Shown here piece after piece: positions 1-9,085 of a DNA stretch of 64,000 nucleotides. Source of the stretch: Pararhizobium mangrovi (GTDB lineage Bacteria > Pseudomonadota > Alphaproteobacteria > Rhizobiales > Rhizobiaceae); the NCBI RefSeq assembly GCF_006516965.1, contig NZ_VHLH01000012.1, positions 1-64,000 on the forward strand, read 5' to 3'. The notes below the pieces were generated by a model. The model was not told where the DNA came from and ran no database searches. It was given only the letters and a program-made list of their open reading frames with translations. How positions within the stretch are numbered: the stretch's first letter is position 1; every line of letters starts with the position of its first letter. The position numbers and the translations under genes were made by a program.

Positions 1-314
1 CCAAACAGGGCCGGCCCGAAGGGTTCGACCGTGCCGCTCTCCCGTTCGGCGGGCAAACGAGTCACTGGCTCGTTTGCTTCTCCGCCTCACTGTCGGCGAT
101 CTTGCCCGATGAACCACATCGCGCTGCGATCGCCTTCGCGTGGGAAACCGGCACGATCGAACAGAGCGCTTCCGTATAAACCTGAAAGGCTCTAGGGCAA
201 TCGCGCCCCTGTCGGAAGACAGCAAGCGAAGCCGGATATCGGCGGTGGACAAGCGGGCCCACGAGGCCACATAGGAATGCATCGTCCGCATGGGTTGGGA
301 GACCGTCGAGCGCC
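1..314. other. Left-edge stretch with no convincing gene
   Basis: I find no frame here with a recognisable protein. Open frames on the minus strand are short and their translations look like shadows. The only clear structure is a perfect 9-bp inverted repeat at 53-61 and 69-77 with a 7-nt loop (GCAAACGAG and its complement), which could end transcription of a gene lying beyond the left edge, although no T-run follows. A shorter inverted repeat (CTGTC/GACAG) lies near 210-223. The start of the DUF3429 gene at 315 has no strong Shine-Dalgarno sequence. Confidence 0.4.
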
Positions 315-767
315 ATGATCAAACGCCTTTCCTTGCCCGTCGCCCTTGCGTGGGCCGGCGCCCTGCCTTTCGTCGCCACGATGCTGCTCATCCTTGCGGG
401 CGTGAACTCCGTGCCGCTCCTTGGCGCACCGACGCGCATCATGGCGCTTTACGGCATCGTCATCGCCGTCTTCATGGCCGGCACGCATTGGGGCCATGCG
501 ATCACGCGGCGCGAGTACGGATCGAAAGCGCTACTCGTCGAAAGCAACGTCGTTACCGTTGTTCTCCTGGCGATCTACCTGATCGCGCCGGGCTATATCA
601 TGTTTGCCCTGATCGCCGCGTTTCTCGTCCTTCTGGCGGTCGACGGCGTGCTCGATCGGCAGGGCCACCTGAGCCAGGGCTATTTTCTCATGCGTGTCGG
701 CGTGACCTGCCTCGTATGCCTTTGCCTGCTCGTCGGGGCGCTCGTCGCCCCGGTTGCCGGCGCCTGA
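315..767 (+). CDS. DUF3429 family integral membrane protein
   Basis: This is a 150-residue, very hydrophobic protein with about five predicted membrane helices, roughly at residues 8-28, 40-58, 75-92, 95-110 and 125-147. The pattern of glycines and the central HWGHA motif (about residues 54-58) fit the DUF3429 family of small inner-membrane proteins, whose function is unknown. It is transcribed toward recN and the two stop codons are only 14 bp apart, so it is not part of the minus-strand dcw transcript. The ATG at 315 gives the family's usual length. No enzymatic motif is visible, so nothing more specific than membrane location can be claimed. Confidence 0.75.
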   Translation: MIKRLSLPVALAWAGALPFVATMLLILAGVNSVPLLGAPTRIMALYGIVIAVFMAGTHWGHAITRREYGSKALLVESNVVTVVLLAIYLIAPGYIMFALIAAFLVLLAVDGVLDRQGHLSQGYFLMRVGVTCLVCLCLLVGALVAPVAGA

Positions 768-781
768 GGTTCAGGAGCTTC

Positions 782-2455
782 CTACGCGCCACCGGCGAGC
801 AGCCGGGCGGCAGCAGCCCTCGCCTCGTCTGTGATGGCGGCGCCGGCCAGCATTCGGGCGATCTCTTCCGTGCGCGTGGATTCGTCGACCTGAGTGACGG
901 TCGTCACCACCTGTTCGCCGCCGTTCGCGGCATCCGCCTTGGCGATCAGCATATGCGTGCCGGCGCGAGCGGCGACCTGCGGGGCGTGCGTGACGGAAAG
1001 CACCTGAACGCCCTGCGACAACCGTTTCAGCCGCTTTCCGATCGCATCCGCAACGGCCCCGCCGACGCCGGTGTCGATCTCGTCGAAGACGAGCGTCGGC
1101 GCCGAACCGCGATCGGCGAGCGCCACCTTGATGGCGAGCAGGAAGCGGGAAAGTTCACCGCCTGAAGCGACCTTGACGAGCGGACCCAGTCGCGTGCCCG
1201 GATTGGTCTGCACGAAGAACGCCACCTGATCGACGCCTTCGCTGCCACGGCGTTCGGGGTCGCGCACCGTCTCCACCTCGAAGCGCGCACGCTCCAGCTT
1301 CAGCGCCGGCAACTCCGCCATCACGGCGGCCGAAAGCGCTTCGGCTGCTTCCAGGCGCAACTGCGAAAGCCGCTCGGCTGCCGTATCGTAGGCCGAAGCC
1401 GCCTCGGCCAATGCGGCTTCGAGTTCGCCGAGGCGCTGCTCGCCCGCATCGAGTTCCGCGAGATCGGCGACGAGGCGTGCGGCGAGCGCCGGCAGTTCCG
1501 AAACGGGCACGGAGAATTTCCGCGAGGCCGCGCGCAGCGCGAAAAGCCGCTCTTCCGCCGTTTCGAGTTCGCGCGGATCGAACTCCGTCGCGCGCAATGC
1601 CGCCTCTGCGGCCGATTGCGCATCGGCGAGCGCGTTCACGGCGGTATCGAGATTTGCAATCGTTTCGTCGAGAAGACCCGGCACGTCCGCCGCCTTGCGT
1701 TCCAGCCGGCGAAGCAGCGAACTGATCGTCGGCATCGGCGAATTGTTGCCGGACAGGATCTCGTCCGCTTCGCCGATGTCGGTGGCGATCTTCTCCGCCT
1801 TCATCATCGCGGAGCGCCGCTCGGCAAGATCCTCCTCCTCGCCGTCGAGGGGAGAAAGCGCTTCCAGTTCCTCGACCGATGCACGCAGGTAATCGGCTTC
1901 GCGGGCGGCCGTCTCCACGCGCGTGCGATGCGCCTTCAGCGCGGTATCCGCTTCGCGCCAGCGGCGATGCAGCCGGCCGATTTCCGCCACCTCGTCGCCG
2001 AGCCTGCCAAAGGCGTCGAGAAGCTGGCGATGGGCGTCCTGTTCCACGAGCGCGCGATCGTCGTGCTGGCCGTGGATCTCCACGAGCAACCGGCCGATCT
2101 CGCGCGCAAGGTTCACGCTCGCCGGCTGGTCGTTGAGGAAGGCACGCGTGCGCCCGTCGCTCGACTGGATACGCCGCAGGATCAGGTCGCCTTCATGGTC
2201 GAGACCGTTCTCTTCCGCGAGACGGCGCGCGGGATGATCGAGCGGAACGTCGAAAACGGCCGTGACCTGCCCGCGCTCCGCCCCATGGCGCACGAGCCCG
2301 CCGTTCCCGCGCCCGCCGAGGGCAAGCGAGAGGCTGTCGAGCAGGATGGACTTGCCGGCGCCGGTTTCGCCGGTGAGCACCGAAAGGCCGGCCTCGAAGC
2401 CGAGATCCAGCCGTTCGATGAGGACGATATCCCGGATCGAAAGCTGTACGAGCAT
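782..2455 (-). CDS. recN: DNA repair protein RecN (SMC-like ATPase)
   Basis: RecN is an SMC-like ATPase that helps bring broken DNA ends together during recombinational repair. The 557-residue protein has a Walker A motif GETGAGKS at residues 29-36, a long central coiled-coil region rich in Ala/Glu/Leu/Arg, an ABC signature ASGGELSR, and a Walker B segment with the FDEIDTG sequence near the C-terminus. Length matches the family (about 550). The ATG at 2455 is the only sensible start because it begins the conserved strand LVQLSIRDIVLIE. It lies downstream of bamD in the order ftsZ-lpxC-bamD-recN that is usual in alphaproteobacteria. I looked upstream for the alphaproteobacterial LexA box (GAAC-N7-GAAC or its complement) and did not see one, so SOS control cannot be supported from the sequence. 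Confidence 0.96.
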   Translation of the reverse strand: MLVQLSIRDIVLIERLDLGFEAGLSVLTGETGAGKSILLDSLSLALGGRGNGGLVRHGAERGQVTAVFDVPLDHPARRLAEENGLDHEGDLILRRIQSSDGRTRAFLNDQPASVNLAREIGRLLVEIHGQHDDRALVEQDAHRQLLDAFGRLGDEVAEIGRLHRRWREADTALKAHRTRVETAAREADYLRASVEELEALSPLDGEEEDLAERRSAMMKAEKIATDIGEADEILSGNNSPMPTISSLLRRLERKAADVPGLLDETIANLDTAVNALADAQSAAEAALRATEFDPRELETAEERLFALRAASRKFSVPVSELPALAARLVADLAELDAGEQRLGELEAALAEAASAYDTAAERLSQLRLEAAEALSAAVMAELPALKLERARFEVETVRDPERRGSEGVDQVAFFVQTNPGTRLGPLVKVASGGELSRFLLAIKVALADRGSAPTLVFDEIDTGVGGAVADAIGKRLKRLSQGVQVLSVTHAPQVAARAGTHMLIAKADAANGGEQVVTTVTQVDESTRTEEIARMLAGAAITDEARAAAARLLAGGA

Positions 2456-2780
2456 GATGGTTCAATCTAGAGCATTTTCCAGACAGACTGATCCAGTCTG
2501 GCGCCGCGAACAATGCGCAATTCGAAGAGATAGAGTGCCGGACCTGATTCGATCAGGTCGCGGAGCCCTCTAGGGCGTTTCAGTACAAACCTAAAAGGCG
2601 CTGGAACGATATTCGAAGACCCCGAAGCAGTTTCCAGCGCCATCGACCGGCGCGGCGATTCCCGTGGCTCGACCGAAACGGAAGGGCTTAGCGAACGGCA
2701 AATCTCCGCCCCGTACGCGGCCCGCCGCCCTGCGCGAGCAGGGCTGTCGGAAGCACGACAATCGCGTGACGGCGTTTCGA
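2456..2780. other. recN-bamD intergenic region made of palindromes
   Basis: This 325-bp gap has no recognisable gene. It is packed with inverted repeats between 2484 and 2641, described in the repeat entry. The remaining part (2642-2780) shows nothing distinctive. Because bamD and recN are both on the minus strand, this region is the leader or promoter region of recN and the trailer of bamD. Confidence 0.6.
2484..2641. repeat. Cluster of four perfect palindromes, possible rhizobial intergenic mosaic element
   Basis: Four perfect inverted repeats lie within 160 bp: CAGACTG/CAGTCTG at 2484-2500 (3-nt loop), GACCTGAT/ATCAGGTC at 2541-2559 (3-nt loop), GCCCT/AGGGC at 2565-2576 (2-nt loop), and a 10-bp arm pair GGCGCTGGAA/TTCCAGCGCC at 2597-2606 and 2632-2641. 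Rhizobial genomes carry palindromic intergenic elements (for example RIME elements of Sinorhizobium), and this arrangement resembles them in kind. Whether it is a repeated family in this genome cannot be judged from one copy, although the octamer TCTAGGGC at 2569-2576 also occurs at 191-198. Confidence 0.5.
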
Positions 2781-3644
2781 TCAGGATGCGCCGAGCATGC
2801 GGCCGGCGCGCGAGAGCCATGTCTGCCCGCGGTCGTTCGGCTTCAGGCCGTTCTTCTCGAGAAGCGCGTAGGAATCCTTGTACCACTCGCTCTGCGGATA
2901 GTTGTGGCCGAGGACGGCGGCCGCTTCCTGCGCCTCGTTCGTCAGGCCGAGCGCGTAATAGCATTCGACGAGACGCGCCAGCGCCTCTTCGATCTGGTCC
3001 GTCTTGGGATAGGTCTGGACGACGCTCTTGTACCGGTTGATCGCCGCCAGATACTGGTTGCGTTCCTGGTAGTAGCGACCGACCTGCATGTCCTTGCCGG
3101 CGAGCTGGTTGCGCGCGAAGCGGATCTTCTGGCGCGCATCCGCGACGTATTCCGACTTCGGATAATTGTCGACGAGCGCCTGCATCGCCTGCTCGGTCTG
3201 GCGCGCGGGCGTCTGGTCGCGCGTCACGTCGGGGATCTGCTTATAATAGGCGAGCCCGATGATATACTGCGCATAAGCGGCGTCGTCGTCGGTCGGGTAG
3301 AGGTTGAGGTAGCGCTTGCCGCCGGCCACGGCGTCGGTGTAGTTGCCCTGCCGGTAGTTCACCCAAGCGTCGAGGACGATCGCCCGCTTGGCGTAGTCCG
3401 AATAAGGGTGCTGCTGGTCGACCGCCTCGAACTTGCGGCCGGCCTCGGAGAGATTGCCCGCCTTGAGGTTCGCCAACCCCTCGTTGAAGAGCACGTCCGC
3501 AGGATCGGTCTGCGTCGCGTAGGTCGTGATGTCGATGTCCTTGTCATTGCTGCAGCCGGCAACGAGCAGCACGCCTGCCCCGATGGAGGCGAAAGCGGCG
3601 CGGCGCAACCATCTTCCGTGTCCGCGAATTCGTTCAGCGCTCAT
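2781..3644 (-). CDS. bamD: Outer membrane assembly lipoprotein BamD
   Basis: BamD is the essential lipoprotein partner of BamA in the complex that folds beta-barrel proteins into the outer membrane. The 287-residue product starts MSAERIRGHG, has a basic N-region, a hydrophobic core and a lipobox ending VAGC, so it should be lipidated and exported. The mature part contains TPR-like helical repeats with motifs such as FNEGLANLKAGN, YSDYAKRA and YPKSEYVADAR, typical of BamD/ComL. The open frame extends further upstream, but the added residues are arginine-rich shadow sequence. The ATG at 3644 is preceded by GGTGGG at suitable distance and places the lipobox correctly. It sits between lpxC and recN, an arrangement that keeps envelope genes together next to the dcw cluster. 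Confidence 0.95.
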   Translation of the reverse strand: MSAERIRGHGRWLRRAAFASIGAGVLLVAGCSNDKDIDITTYATQTDPADVLFNEGLANLKAGNLSEAGRKFEAVDQQHPYSDYAKRAIVLDAWVNYRQGNYTDAVAGGKRYLNLYPTDDDAAYAQYIIGLAYYKQIPDVTRDQTPARQTEQAMQALVDNYPKSEYVADARQKIRFARNQLAGKDMQVGRYYQERNQYLAAINRYKSVVQTYPKTDQIEEALARLVECYYALGLTNEAQEAAAVLGHNYPQSEWYKDSYALLEKNGLKPNDRGQTWLSRAGRMLGAS

Positions 3645-3841
3645 GCATCCCACCCAGTTTCGCGACTGCGACCAAGGACCTCGTCCGCGCGACGCTTTTA
3701 CTTGCAAGCCGGCTAACAGCGCAACGCCCTGCGCCGCCAATCGCACATTTTTATGGCTGTACGACGCTCCGGAGGGCCACGGATCGAAGCCTGGCGGGCC
3801 CGATCGTCCGGTATCGAGCGCACGGTGAGAAGGAACGCGAA

Positions 3842-4756
3842 TCAGCCGAGTACTGCGATGGCGTCCGCTTCGTCGCCGCCGACGACGGCGTAGGCGGTCG
3901 GATCGGAAAGGAGCGCCTGAAGCGCCATGCCGTTCAGCCGGTGCCCGCCACGATAGGAACGATAGCAGCCGAGAAGATGGCCGCCGGCGAGCGCAAGGTC
4001 GCCGATCGCATCGACCGTCTTGTGCCGCGCGAACTCGTCGGCGAAGCGCAATCCGTCGCCGTTGATGACGGTATCGTCGTCGGAAATGACGAGGGAATTT
4101 TCCAGCGAGGAACCGAGCGCGTGCCCGGATGCCCACAACCGCTCGACGTCGCGCATGAAGCCGAAGGTCCGCGCGCGCGCCAGTTCATGACGGAACGTTT
4201 CGGCGTCGAGATCGCCGTGCCAGCTCTGGCGACCGATCAGCGTGCAGTCGAAGTCGATGTCGATCTCGAAGCGTCGGCCGTCATGGGGCGTCAGTTCGGC
4301 CCAGGAGCCGCCACGCTCGGCGCGCACGGTCTTCAGGACGCGCAGGAAGCGCCGCGGCGCGTTCTGGATCGTGCGGCCGGCACCGTCGATGGCATCGATG
4401 AATGCGGCGGCGCTGCCGTCGAGGATCGGAACTTCGCTGCCCATGATCTCGAGCTCGACATTGTCGATCTCGAGCCCTGAAAGCGCGGCCATGACGTGCT
4501 CGACCGTTCCGACTGCTGCCGTCTCGCCCTGGCACAGCACCGTGCAGAAATCCGTGGATCCGACATTGGCCGATATCGCCGGTATCGTGACGACCGACCC
4601 GTCCGGATGGACCTGTGTGAAGACGATGCCGCTGTCCGGGGCGCCGGGATGAAACGTCAGGGAGACCGGCGTACCGGAATGGACGCCGATGCCGTGCAGC
4701 GTGAAGGCGCGCGCGATGGTGGATTGCAGCCGTGAATCTTCCGACACCGTAGGCAC
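3842..4756 (-). CDS. lpxC: UDP-3-O-acyl-N-acetylglucosamine deacetylase LpxC
   Basis: LpxC catalyses the committed, zinc-dependent deacetylation step of lipid A synthesis in the cytoplasm. The 304-residue protein has the zinc-binding elements of the family: His87 in VEHVMAAL, and His245 plus Asp249/Asp253 in HKTVDAIGD, with a further conserved His272 in GGHRLNG. Length is normal. The start is GTG at 4756. No in-frame ATG is available, and GGGAGA lies about 7 nt upstream. It follows ftsZ by 284 bp and precedes bamD by 197 bp, so it is probably expressed from its own promoter rather than tightly coupled to ftsZ. Confidence 0.96.
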   Translation of the reverse strand: MPTVSEDSRLQSTIARAFTLHGIGVHSGTPVSLTFHPGAPDSGIVFTQVHPDGSVVTIPAISANVGSTDFCTVLCQGETAAVGTVEHVMAALSGLEIDNVELEIMGSEVPILDGSAAAFIDAIDGAGRTIQNAPRRFLRVLKTVRAERGGSWAELTPHDGRRFEIDIDFDCTLIGRQSWHGDLDAETFRHELARARTFGFMRDVERLWASGHALGSSLENSLVISDDDTVINGDGLRFADEFARHKTVDAIGDLALAGGHLLGCYRSYRGGHRLNGMALQALLSDPTAYAVVGGDEADAIAVLG

Positions 4757-4985
4757 CTTTCATTCTCCCGAGGGGGCAACGCGGGACACGAGCCGCCGCC
4801 GACGAACCATACGCAGTTCGGGTGCCTTCCATGAAGTCACAACGACGAAAACTAGGCAGTGCGGACGCGCGATCCAAATCACGCTTTCTTTCGCGTTATT
4901 ACGCTACCGTAACTGGCGGTCGGAAGCGGATATATGGGCTGCGAAAATTGGTGGCACCGTCGCCGGAGCGAAAAGCGTTCTGCGA

Positions 4986-5022
4986 TTCCCGGCGCGACCG
5001 GGTGCCATGGCCGCGCCGGGAA
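4986..5022 (-). terminator. Strong hairpin just downstream of ftsZ
   Basis: A perfect 11-bp inverted repeat (arms 4986-4996 and 5012-5022, sequence TTCCCGGCGCG and its complement) lies 18 bp past the ftsZ stop codon on the minus strand. No T-run follows the stem, so it is not a classical intrinsic terminator, but the position at the end of the dcw cluster suggests it ends or protects the ftsZ transcript. Confidence 0.45.
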
Positions 5023-5040
5023 CGGATCAAAGCCGGAAAA

Positions 5041-6738
5041 TCAGCTGGACTGCCGCCGGAGGAAGGCGGGAATCTCGAGCTGGTCGTCTTCCTGGCTTTG
5101 ATGGTTCGCGGGGACGGGACGCTGAGGCCCCTCGCCCCGATTGGTGGTGCGCGGCGCGTAGACGCTCGCCTCGGGCGAAAGCTGGCGCGTTTGCTGCGCG
5201 GGAGCCGGCGACGTCGCGTGCCCCTGATGGTGCCCCTGGTGGTGCCCATGCGCGCCCTCGTCGTCCTCGCGACGGGCGAACGAGTTGCTGATGCGCTTCA
5301 GGAGACCCTTGGCACCGCGATCCTCGTGCACCACGTGTTCGGCCTGGCCGCCGCGGCTTTCCGATTCGGCTTTCACGACCGGCGGGAAATCCTCGACGTT
5401 CGGCATGCGCGGACCGGCATGGTTCGCCTGACGCGGCTCCGATTCGGGCCCGTAGGCGGGATGCGCGGCCTGCTGCTGCACGCCGGCGCCATGCTGTGCC
5501 GGAAGCCGGTTCTGCGGACGCAGGGCGCCCTGCGAACCGTTCGCGTGAAGCTCGGCGTCCTCGGCGATCACGGTCGAAACGTCGAACTCATCCTCGAAGG
5601 ACGTGCCGCGGATGGCGTCGGCGATCGGATCGGCCTGCGGAGCGGGCGTCGGCTCGCTGGCGACCGCGGTTTCCTGAACCGGAGCGGCCGGCCGTGCGAC
5701 CGGCGCAGCCACAGGCTTGGCCTGCGGACGGACCATCTGCCGCACCTCGGCCGGACGACCGTCGCCGGCCGCCTCGCGGTCGATGCCCGTCGCGACGACG
5801 GAGACGCGGATGAGGCCTTCGAGTTCCTCGTCGAAGGTCGCGCCGAGGATGATGTTGGCGTCCGGATCCACTTCCTCGCGGATGCGCGTCGCCGCCTCGT
5901 CCACCTCGAAGAGGGTGAGGTCGCGGCCACCGGTGATGGAGATCAGAAGACCCTGCGCACCCTTCATCGACGTCTCGTCGAGGAGCGGGTTGGCGATCGC
6001 GGCCTCGGCGGCGGCCATTGCGCGACCCTCGCCCGAAGCTTCGCCCGTGCCCATCATGGCGCGACCCATCTCGCGCATCACCGAACGGACGTCGGCGAAG
6101 TCGAGGTTGATCAGGCCTTCCTTGACCATCAGGTCGGTGATGCAGGCGACGCCCGAATAAAGCACCTGGTCGGCCATGCCGAAGGCGTCGGCGAAGGTCG
6201 TCTTGTCGTTGGCGATCCGGAACAGGTTCTGGTTCGGGATCACGATCAGCGTGTCGACGCACTTCTGCAGTTCCTCGATCCCCGAGTCCGCAAGGCGCAT
6301 GCGCCGCTGGCCCTCGAAGTGGAACGGCTTGGTGACGACACCGACCGTCAGAATGCCCTTGTTGCGCGCCGCACCTGCGACGACCGGAGCCGCACCGGTG
6401 CCTGTGCCGCCGCCCATGCCGGCGGTGACGAAGCACATATGCGTGCCCTGGAGGTGATCGACGATCTCGTCGATGCACTCCTCGGCGGCCGCGCGGCCGA
6501 CTTCCGGCTGCGAGCCGGCGCCGAGACCTTCCGTCACAGCGACGCCCATCTGGATCACGCGCTCCGCACGCGTCATCGAAAGCGCCTGGGCATCCGTATT
6601 GGCGACGACGAAGTCGACGCCCTGTAGCCCGGCATTGATCATGTTGTTCACGGCGTTGCCGCCGCCACCGCCCACACCGAACACGGTGATGCGCGGCTTC
6701 AGCTCGGTGATGTCCGGCTTCTGCAGATTGATCGTCAT
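5041..6738 (-). CDS. ftsZ: Cell division GTPase FtsZ
   Basis: FtsZ is the tubulin-like GTPase that forms the division ring. The 565-residue protein has the glycine-rich start [12 protein letters not shown], the tubulin signature GGGTGTG at residues 109-115 and the T7 loop NLDFADV at 211-217. It ends in the conserved membrane-tether-binding peptide ([12 protein letters not shown]). Between the globular domain and that tail lies a linker of roughly 230 residues, much longer than in E. coli but usual for rhizobia, and it includes a histidine-rich patch (HHQGHHQGH). I chose ATG 6738 (MTINL, matching rhizobial FtsZ); ATG 6750, four codons upstream, is also possible. It follows ftsA by 68 bp. Confidence 0.96.
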   Translation of the reverse strand: MTINLQKPDITELKPRITVFGVGGGGGNAVNNMINAGLQGVDFVVANTDAQALSMTRAERVIQMGVAVTEGLGAGSQPEVGRAAAEECIDEIVDHLQGTHMCFVTAGMGGGTGTGAAPVVAGAARNKGILTVGVVTKPFHFEGQRRMRLADSGIEELQKCVDTLIVIPNQNLFRIANDKTTFADAFGMADQVLYSGVACITDLMVKEGLINLDFADVRSVMREMGRAMMGTGEASGEGRAMAAAEAAIANPLLDETSMKGAQGLLISITGGRDLTLFEVDEAATRIREEVDPDANIILGATFDEELEGLIRVSVVATGIDREAAGDGRPAEVRQMVRPQAKPVAAPVARPAAPVQETAVASEPTPAPQADPIADAIRGTSFEDEFDVSTVIAEDAELHANGSQGALRPQNRLPAQHGAGVQQQAAHPAYGPESEPRQANHAGPRMPNVEDFPPVVKAESESRGGQAEHVVHEDRGAKGLLKRISNSFARREDDEGAHGHHQGHHQGHATSPAPAQQTRQLSPEASVYAPRTTNRGEGPQRPVPANHQSQEDDQLEIPAFLRRQSS

Positions 6739-6806
6739 GTCAGCACCCATTCTTTCCAGGTTATGACCGGCCAACCCCGCTGCCCGGTCAATATCGTAGA
6801 ACTTCC

Positions 6807-8138
6807 CTAAAAGCTCTGTTTCAGCCATTGCCCCACGCGGGCGATGCGATTGCCCGTCGAAACCATGGACGGCAACGTCCCCCGGCCGGAGCCGTGAACC
6901 TCGATGTCCGCGACCTGCGGGTAGACCAGCATGCCCGCCGCGGTCGAAAAAGCGGGACCCTTGGCGGCGACCGGCAATCCGGCGACGCCGAGCGGCCGGC
7001 CGATGCGCACGTTGCGCGCCAGGATCCGGCGGGCCGCGTCGGTCAGGCCCGTGAGCTGGCTCGCGCCGCCCGTCAGCACGACGCGCTTGCCGACGACGGG
7101 CCCGTAGCCCGAGCGCTGGATGCGATCGCGAATGTGTTCGAGCGTCTCTTCGATGCGCGCCCGCACGATGCGCCCGAGCAGCGCCCGCGGCACGTTCGCC
7201 GGCTGGTCGTATTCCTCGCGGGCGAGCGGCGGCACGGGAATGCTCTCGTCGTTGTCCGCGCTGATCGGAAAGGCGGTGCCGTGGACGACCTTCAGCCGCT
7301 CGGCATCCTCGAAGCGCGTCGAAAGCCCGTGGGCGACGTCGCTCGTCACGTGCTGGCCGCCGATCGCAACGGCATCGGAATGGACGAAGCGTCCTTCGGC
7401 GAAGACCGAGATCGTCGTCGCGCCGGCCCCCATGTCGATGACCGCGCAGCCCATCTCGATCTCGTCGTCGACGAGCGCGGCAAGCCCGCTCGCATAGGGC
7501 GTTGCGACCATCGCCTCGACGGAAAGGTGCGCGCGGTTCACGCAGACTTCGATGTTCTTCAGCGGCGCCTTGTCGGCGGTTACCACGTGCATGTCGACGC
7601 CGAGTTCGTCGCCGAACATGCCGAGCGGTTCGCGAATGCCGCGTTCGCCGTCGAGGGCGTAGCCGGTGGCGAGCGAATGGAGCGCGGCACGCTCGTCGGT
7701 GATCGACTGCGCGGTCGCCGAAAGCAGGACGCGCTTGAGATCGGCGGCATCCACCTCGTGGCCGCCGAGATCGATCGCCGCGGAATAGACGTCGCTGCGC
7801 AGACGCGAGGACGAGACGTTGACGATCAGCGAATCGACCGTGACCCCGGCCATGCGTTCGGCCGCGTCCACCGCGAGCCGGATTGCCCCTTCGACGGCGT
7901 CGAGGTCGGCGATGAGGCCGCCCTTCATGCCGCGCGATTTCTGGTGGCCGATACCGATGACGCGGATGCTGTGTGTGCGCCCGGCCAGAAGCTCGCCGCC
8001 CTCCGTCGGCGTCAGTTCGGCGATCATGCACACGACCTTCGCGGTGCCGATGTCGAGCACCGTGACGATCGAGGATCGCTTGTGCGAAAGCGGCCGCAGA
8101 CGCGGAAGGCCGAAGGAACCGGAACCGAGCAGACTCAT
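6807..8138 (-). CDS. ftsA: Cell division protein FtsA
   Basis: FtsA is the actin-like ATPase that anchors FtsZ filaments to the inner membrane. The 443-residue product has the phosphate-1 loop around [10 protein letters not shown] (about residues 26-35), the SHS2-type 1C region, a second nucleotide-binding motif in [11 protein letters not shown], an adenosine-contacting VLTGGASQL segment, and an amphipathic C-terminal helix ([14 protein letters not shown]) for membrane binding. The ATG at 8138 overlaps the ftsQ stop codon as ATGA, which implies translational coupling. The frame stays open upstream but only as an alternative frame within ftsQ. The order ddl-ftsQ-ftsA-ftsZ is the conserved distal end of the dcw cluster. 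Confidence 0.96.
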   Translation of the reverse strand: MSLLGSGSFGLPRLRPLSHKRSSIVTVLDIGTAKVVCMIAELTPTEGGELLAGRTHSIRVIGIGHQKSRGMKGGLIADLDAVEGAIRLAVDAAERMAGVTVDSLIVNVSSSRLRSDVYSAAIDLGGHEVDAADLKRVLLSATAQSITDERAALHSLATGYALDGERGIREPLGMFGDELGVDMHVVTADKAPLKNIEVCVNRAHLSVEAMVATPYASGLAALVDDEIEMGCAVIDMGAGATTISVFAEGRFVHSDAVAIGGQHVTSDVAHGLSTRFEDAERLKVVHGTAFPISADNDESIPVPPLAREEYDQPANVPRALLGRIVRARIEETLEHIRDRIQRSGYGPVVGKRVVLTGGASQLTGLTDAARRILARNVRIGRPLGVAGLPVAAKGPAFSTAAGMLVYPQVADIEVHGSGRGTLPSMVSTGNRIARVGQWLKQSF

Positions 8139-9085
8139 ACCTGTTTCCCCACGTTCTCGTGCTCCCAGGCGTTCTTTTCCTGCTTCTCCAGCATCTTGTC
8201 GCGATCGGCGATCGCTTCGCGACGACGCTCGGCCGCGGCGGGACTGAGCTGGACGGTGATGCGATCGGCAAGGCGCAGGTCGACGGCGACGATGTCGTGG
8301 TCGAGCACGTCGCGCTGCTTCTCCATCACGTCGAAATCCTCGAGCGCCTGAGCGACGTGCTCGTGCGGCAGCTTCAGGGTCACGTTGTTGTCGAAGACGA
8401 GGTTCCAGCGCCGATCGTCGACGCGCACGACCGCCTTCGCACGGTGGACGAGATCGGGCCATGCGCTGAGGAGATCGTTGAAAGCGGCGGCCTTTTCCTG
8501 CGCGCCGCGACCGACATAGAGCGGAAGGGCGGCGAACTTCGTGCCCTGCACGAACGGGGCGATCACCCGGCCGGAGCGCTCGATCAGCGAAAGCTGCCCG
8601 GCGTGCTGCCAGATGGCGAAGGCCTTGCGTTCGCGAAGGTGGATGTTCAGCGATCCGGGATAGACCTTGCGCACCTCGGCGTCGGCGACCCACGGCAGCT
8701 TGACGAGCTGGTCTCGCGCGGCATGCGCGTCGATCGTGAGCAACGACGTGTCGCCGTCGAGGCCGAGCTGCTGCAGCACGTCGATCTCGGAAGTCTCGAC
8801 ATTGCCGGTGATGTTCACGTCGTTGACGGGAAAGCCGACGGCGCTGCCGACGGCTTCGAGCGCCGCCTGCCCATGACCGCCGAGGGCGGCTCCATAGATG
8901 CCGGTCGCACTGAAAAGGACCGCAAGAGCCGCGACACCCGTATACCGCGGGAAGGCCACGCGCCCCGTCGCGAGGGCACGCCCGAAGCGGAGCGAACGCC
9001 GGGCCCAGCGCGGAGCGACGAACGCATCGCGCCAATCGCTTCCCGCGACATTCGATTCGGGCTTTTTGCGGCCTAGCGCAGACAC
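8135..9085 (-). CDS. ftsQ: Cell division protein FtsQ
   Basis: FtsQ is a bitopic inner-membrane divisome protein whose periplasmic POTRA domain links early and late division proteins. The 316-residue protein has a basic cytoplasmic head, one membrane helix (the [20 protein letters not shown] segment), a POTRA-like domain starting [17 protein letters not shown], and a beta domain with [21 protein letters not shown] chose GTG at 9085, which has GGAGGA six bases upstream and overlaps the end of ddl by 13 bp; upstream in-frame codons fall inside ddl and look like shadow sequence. Its stop overlaps ftsA by 4 bp. Confidence 0.93.
   Translation of the reverse strand: MSALGRKKPESNVAGSDWRDAFVAPRWARRSLRFGRALATGRVAFPRYTGVAALAVLFSATGIYGAALGGHGQAALEAVGSAVGFPVNDVNITGNVETSEIDVLQQLGLDGDTSLLTIDAHAARDQLVKLPWVADAEVRKVYPGSLNIHLRERKAFAIWQHAGQLSLIERSGRVIAPFVQGTKFAALPLYVGRGAQEKAAAFNDLLSAWPDLVHRAKAVVRVDDRRWNLVFDNNVTLKLPHEHVAQALEDFDVMEKQRDVLDHDIVAVDLRLADRITVQLSPAAAERRREAIADRDKMLEKQEKNAWEHENVGKQV

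Noticed and set aside
2456-2600. LexA box upstream of recN
   Set aside because: GAAC occurs near 2508, but a second GAAC at seven bases distance is absent, so the alphaproteobacterial box is not met.
4899-4912. TTACG/CGTAA inverted repeat between lpxC and ftsZ
   Set aside because: Only 5-bp arms, expected by chance at this density; no link to a regulator.
4822-6627. A 601-codon plus-strand open frame over ftsZ
   Set aside because: It is antisense to ftsZ, its translation is Arg/Asp/Gly-rich without any family motif, and G+C-rich genes regularly leave such long mirror frames open.
6739-8271. An N-terminal extension of more than 500 codons of the ftsZ frame
   Set aside because: It lies in an alternative frame of ftsA and ftsQ and is arginine-rich; FtsZ starts at the conserved MTINL.
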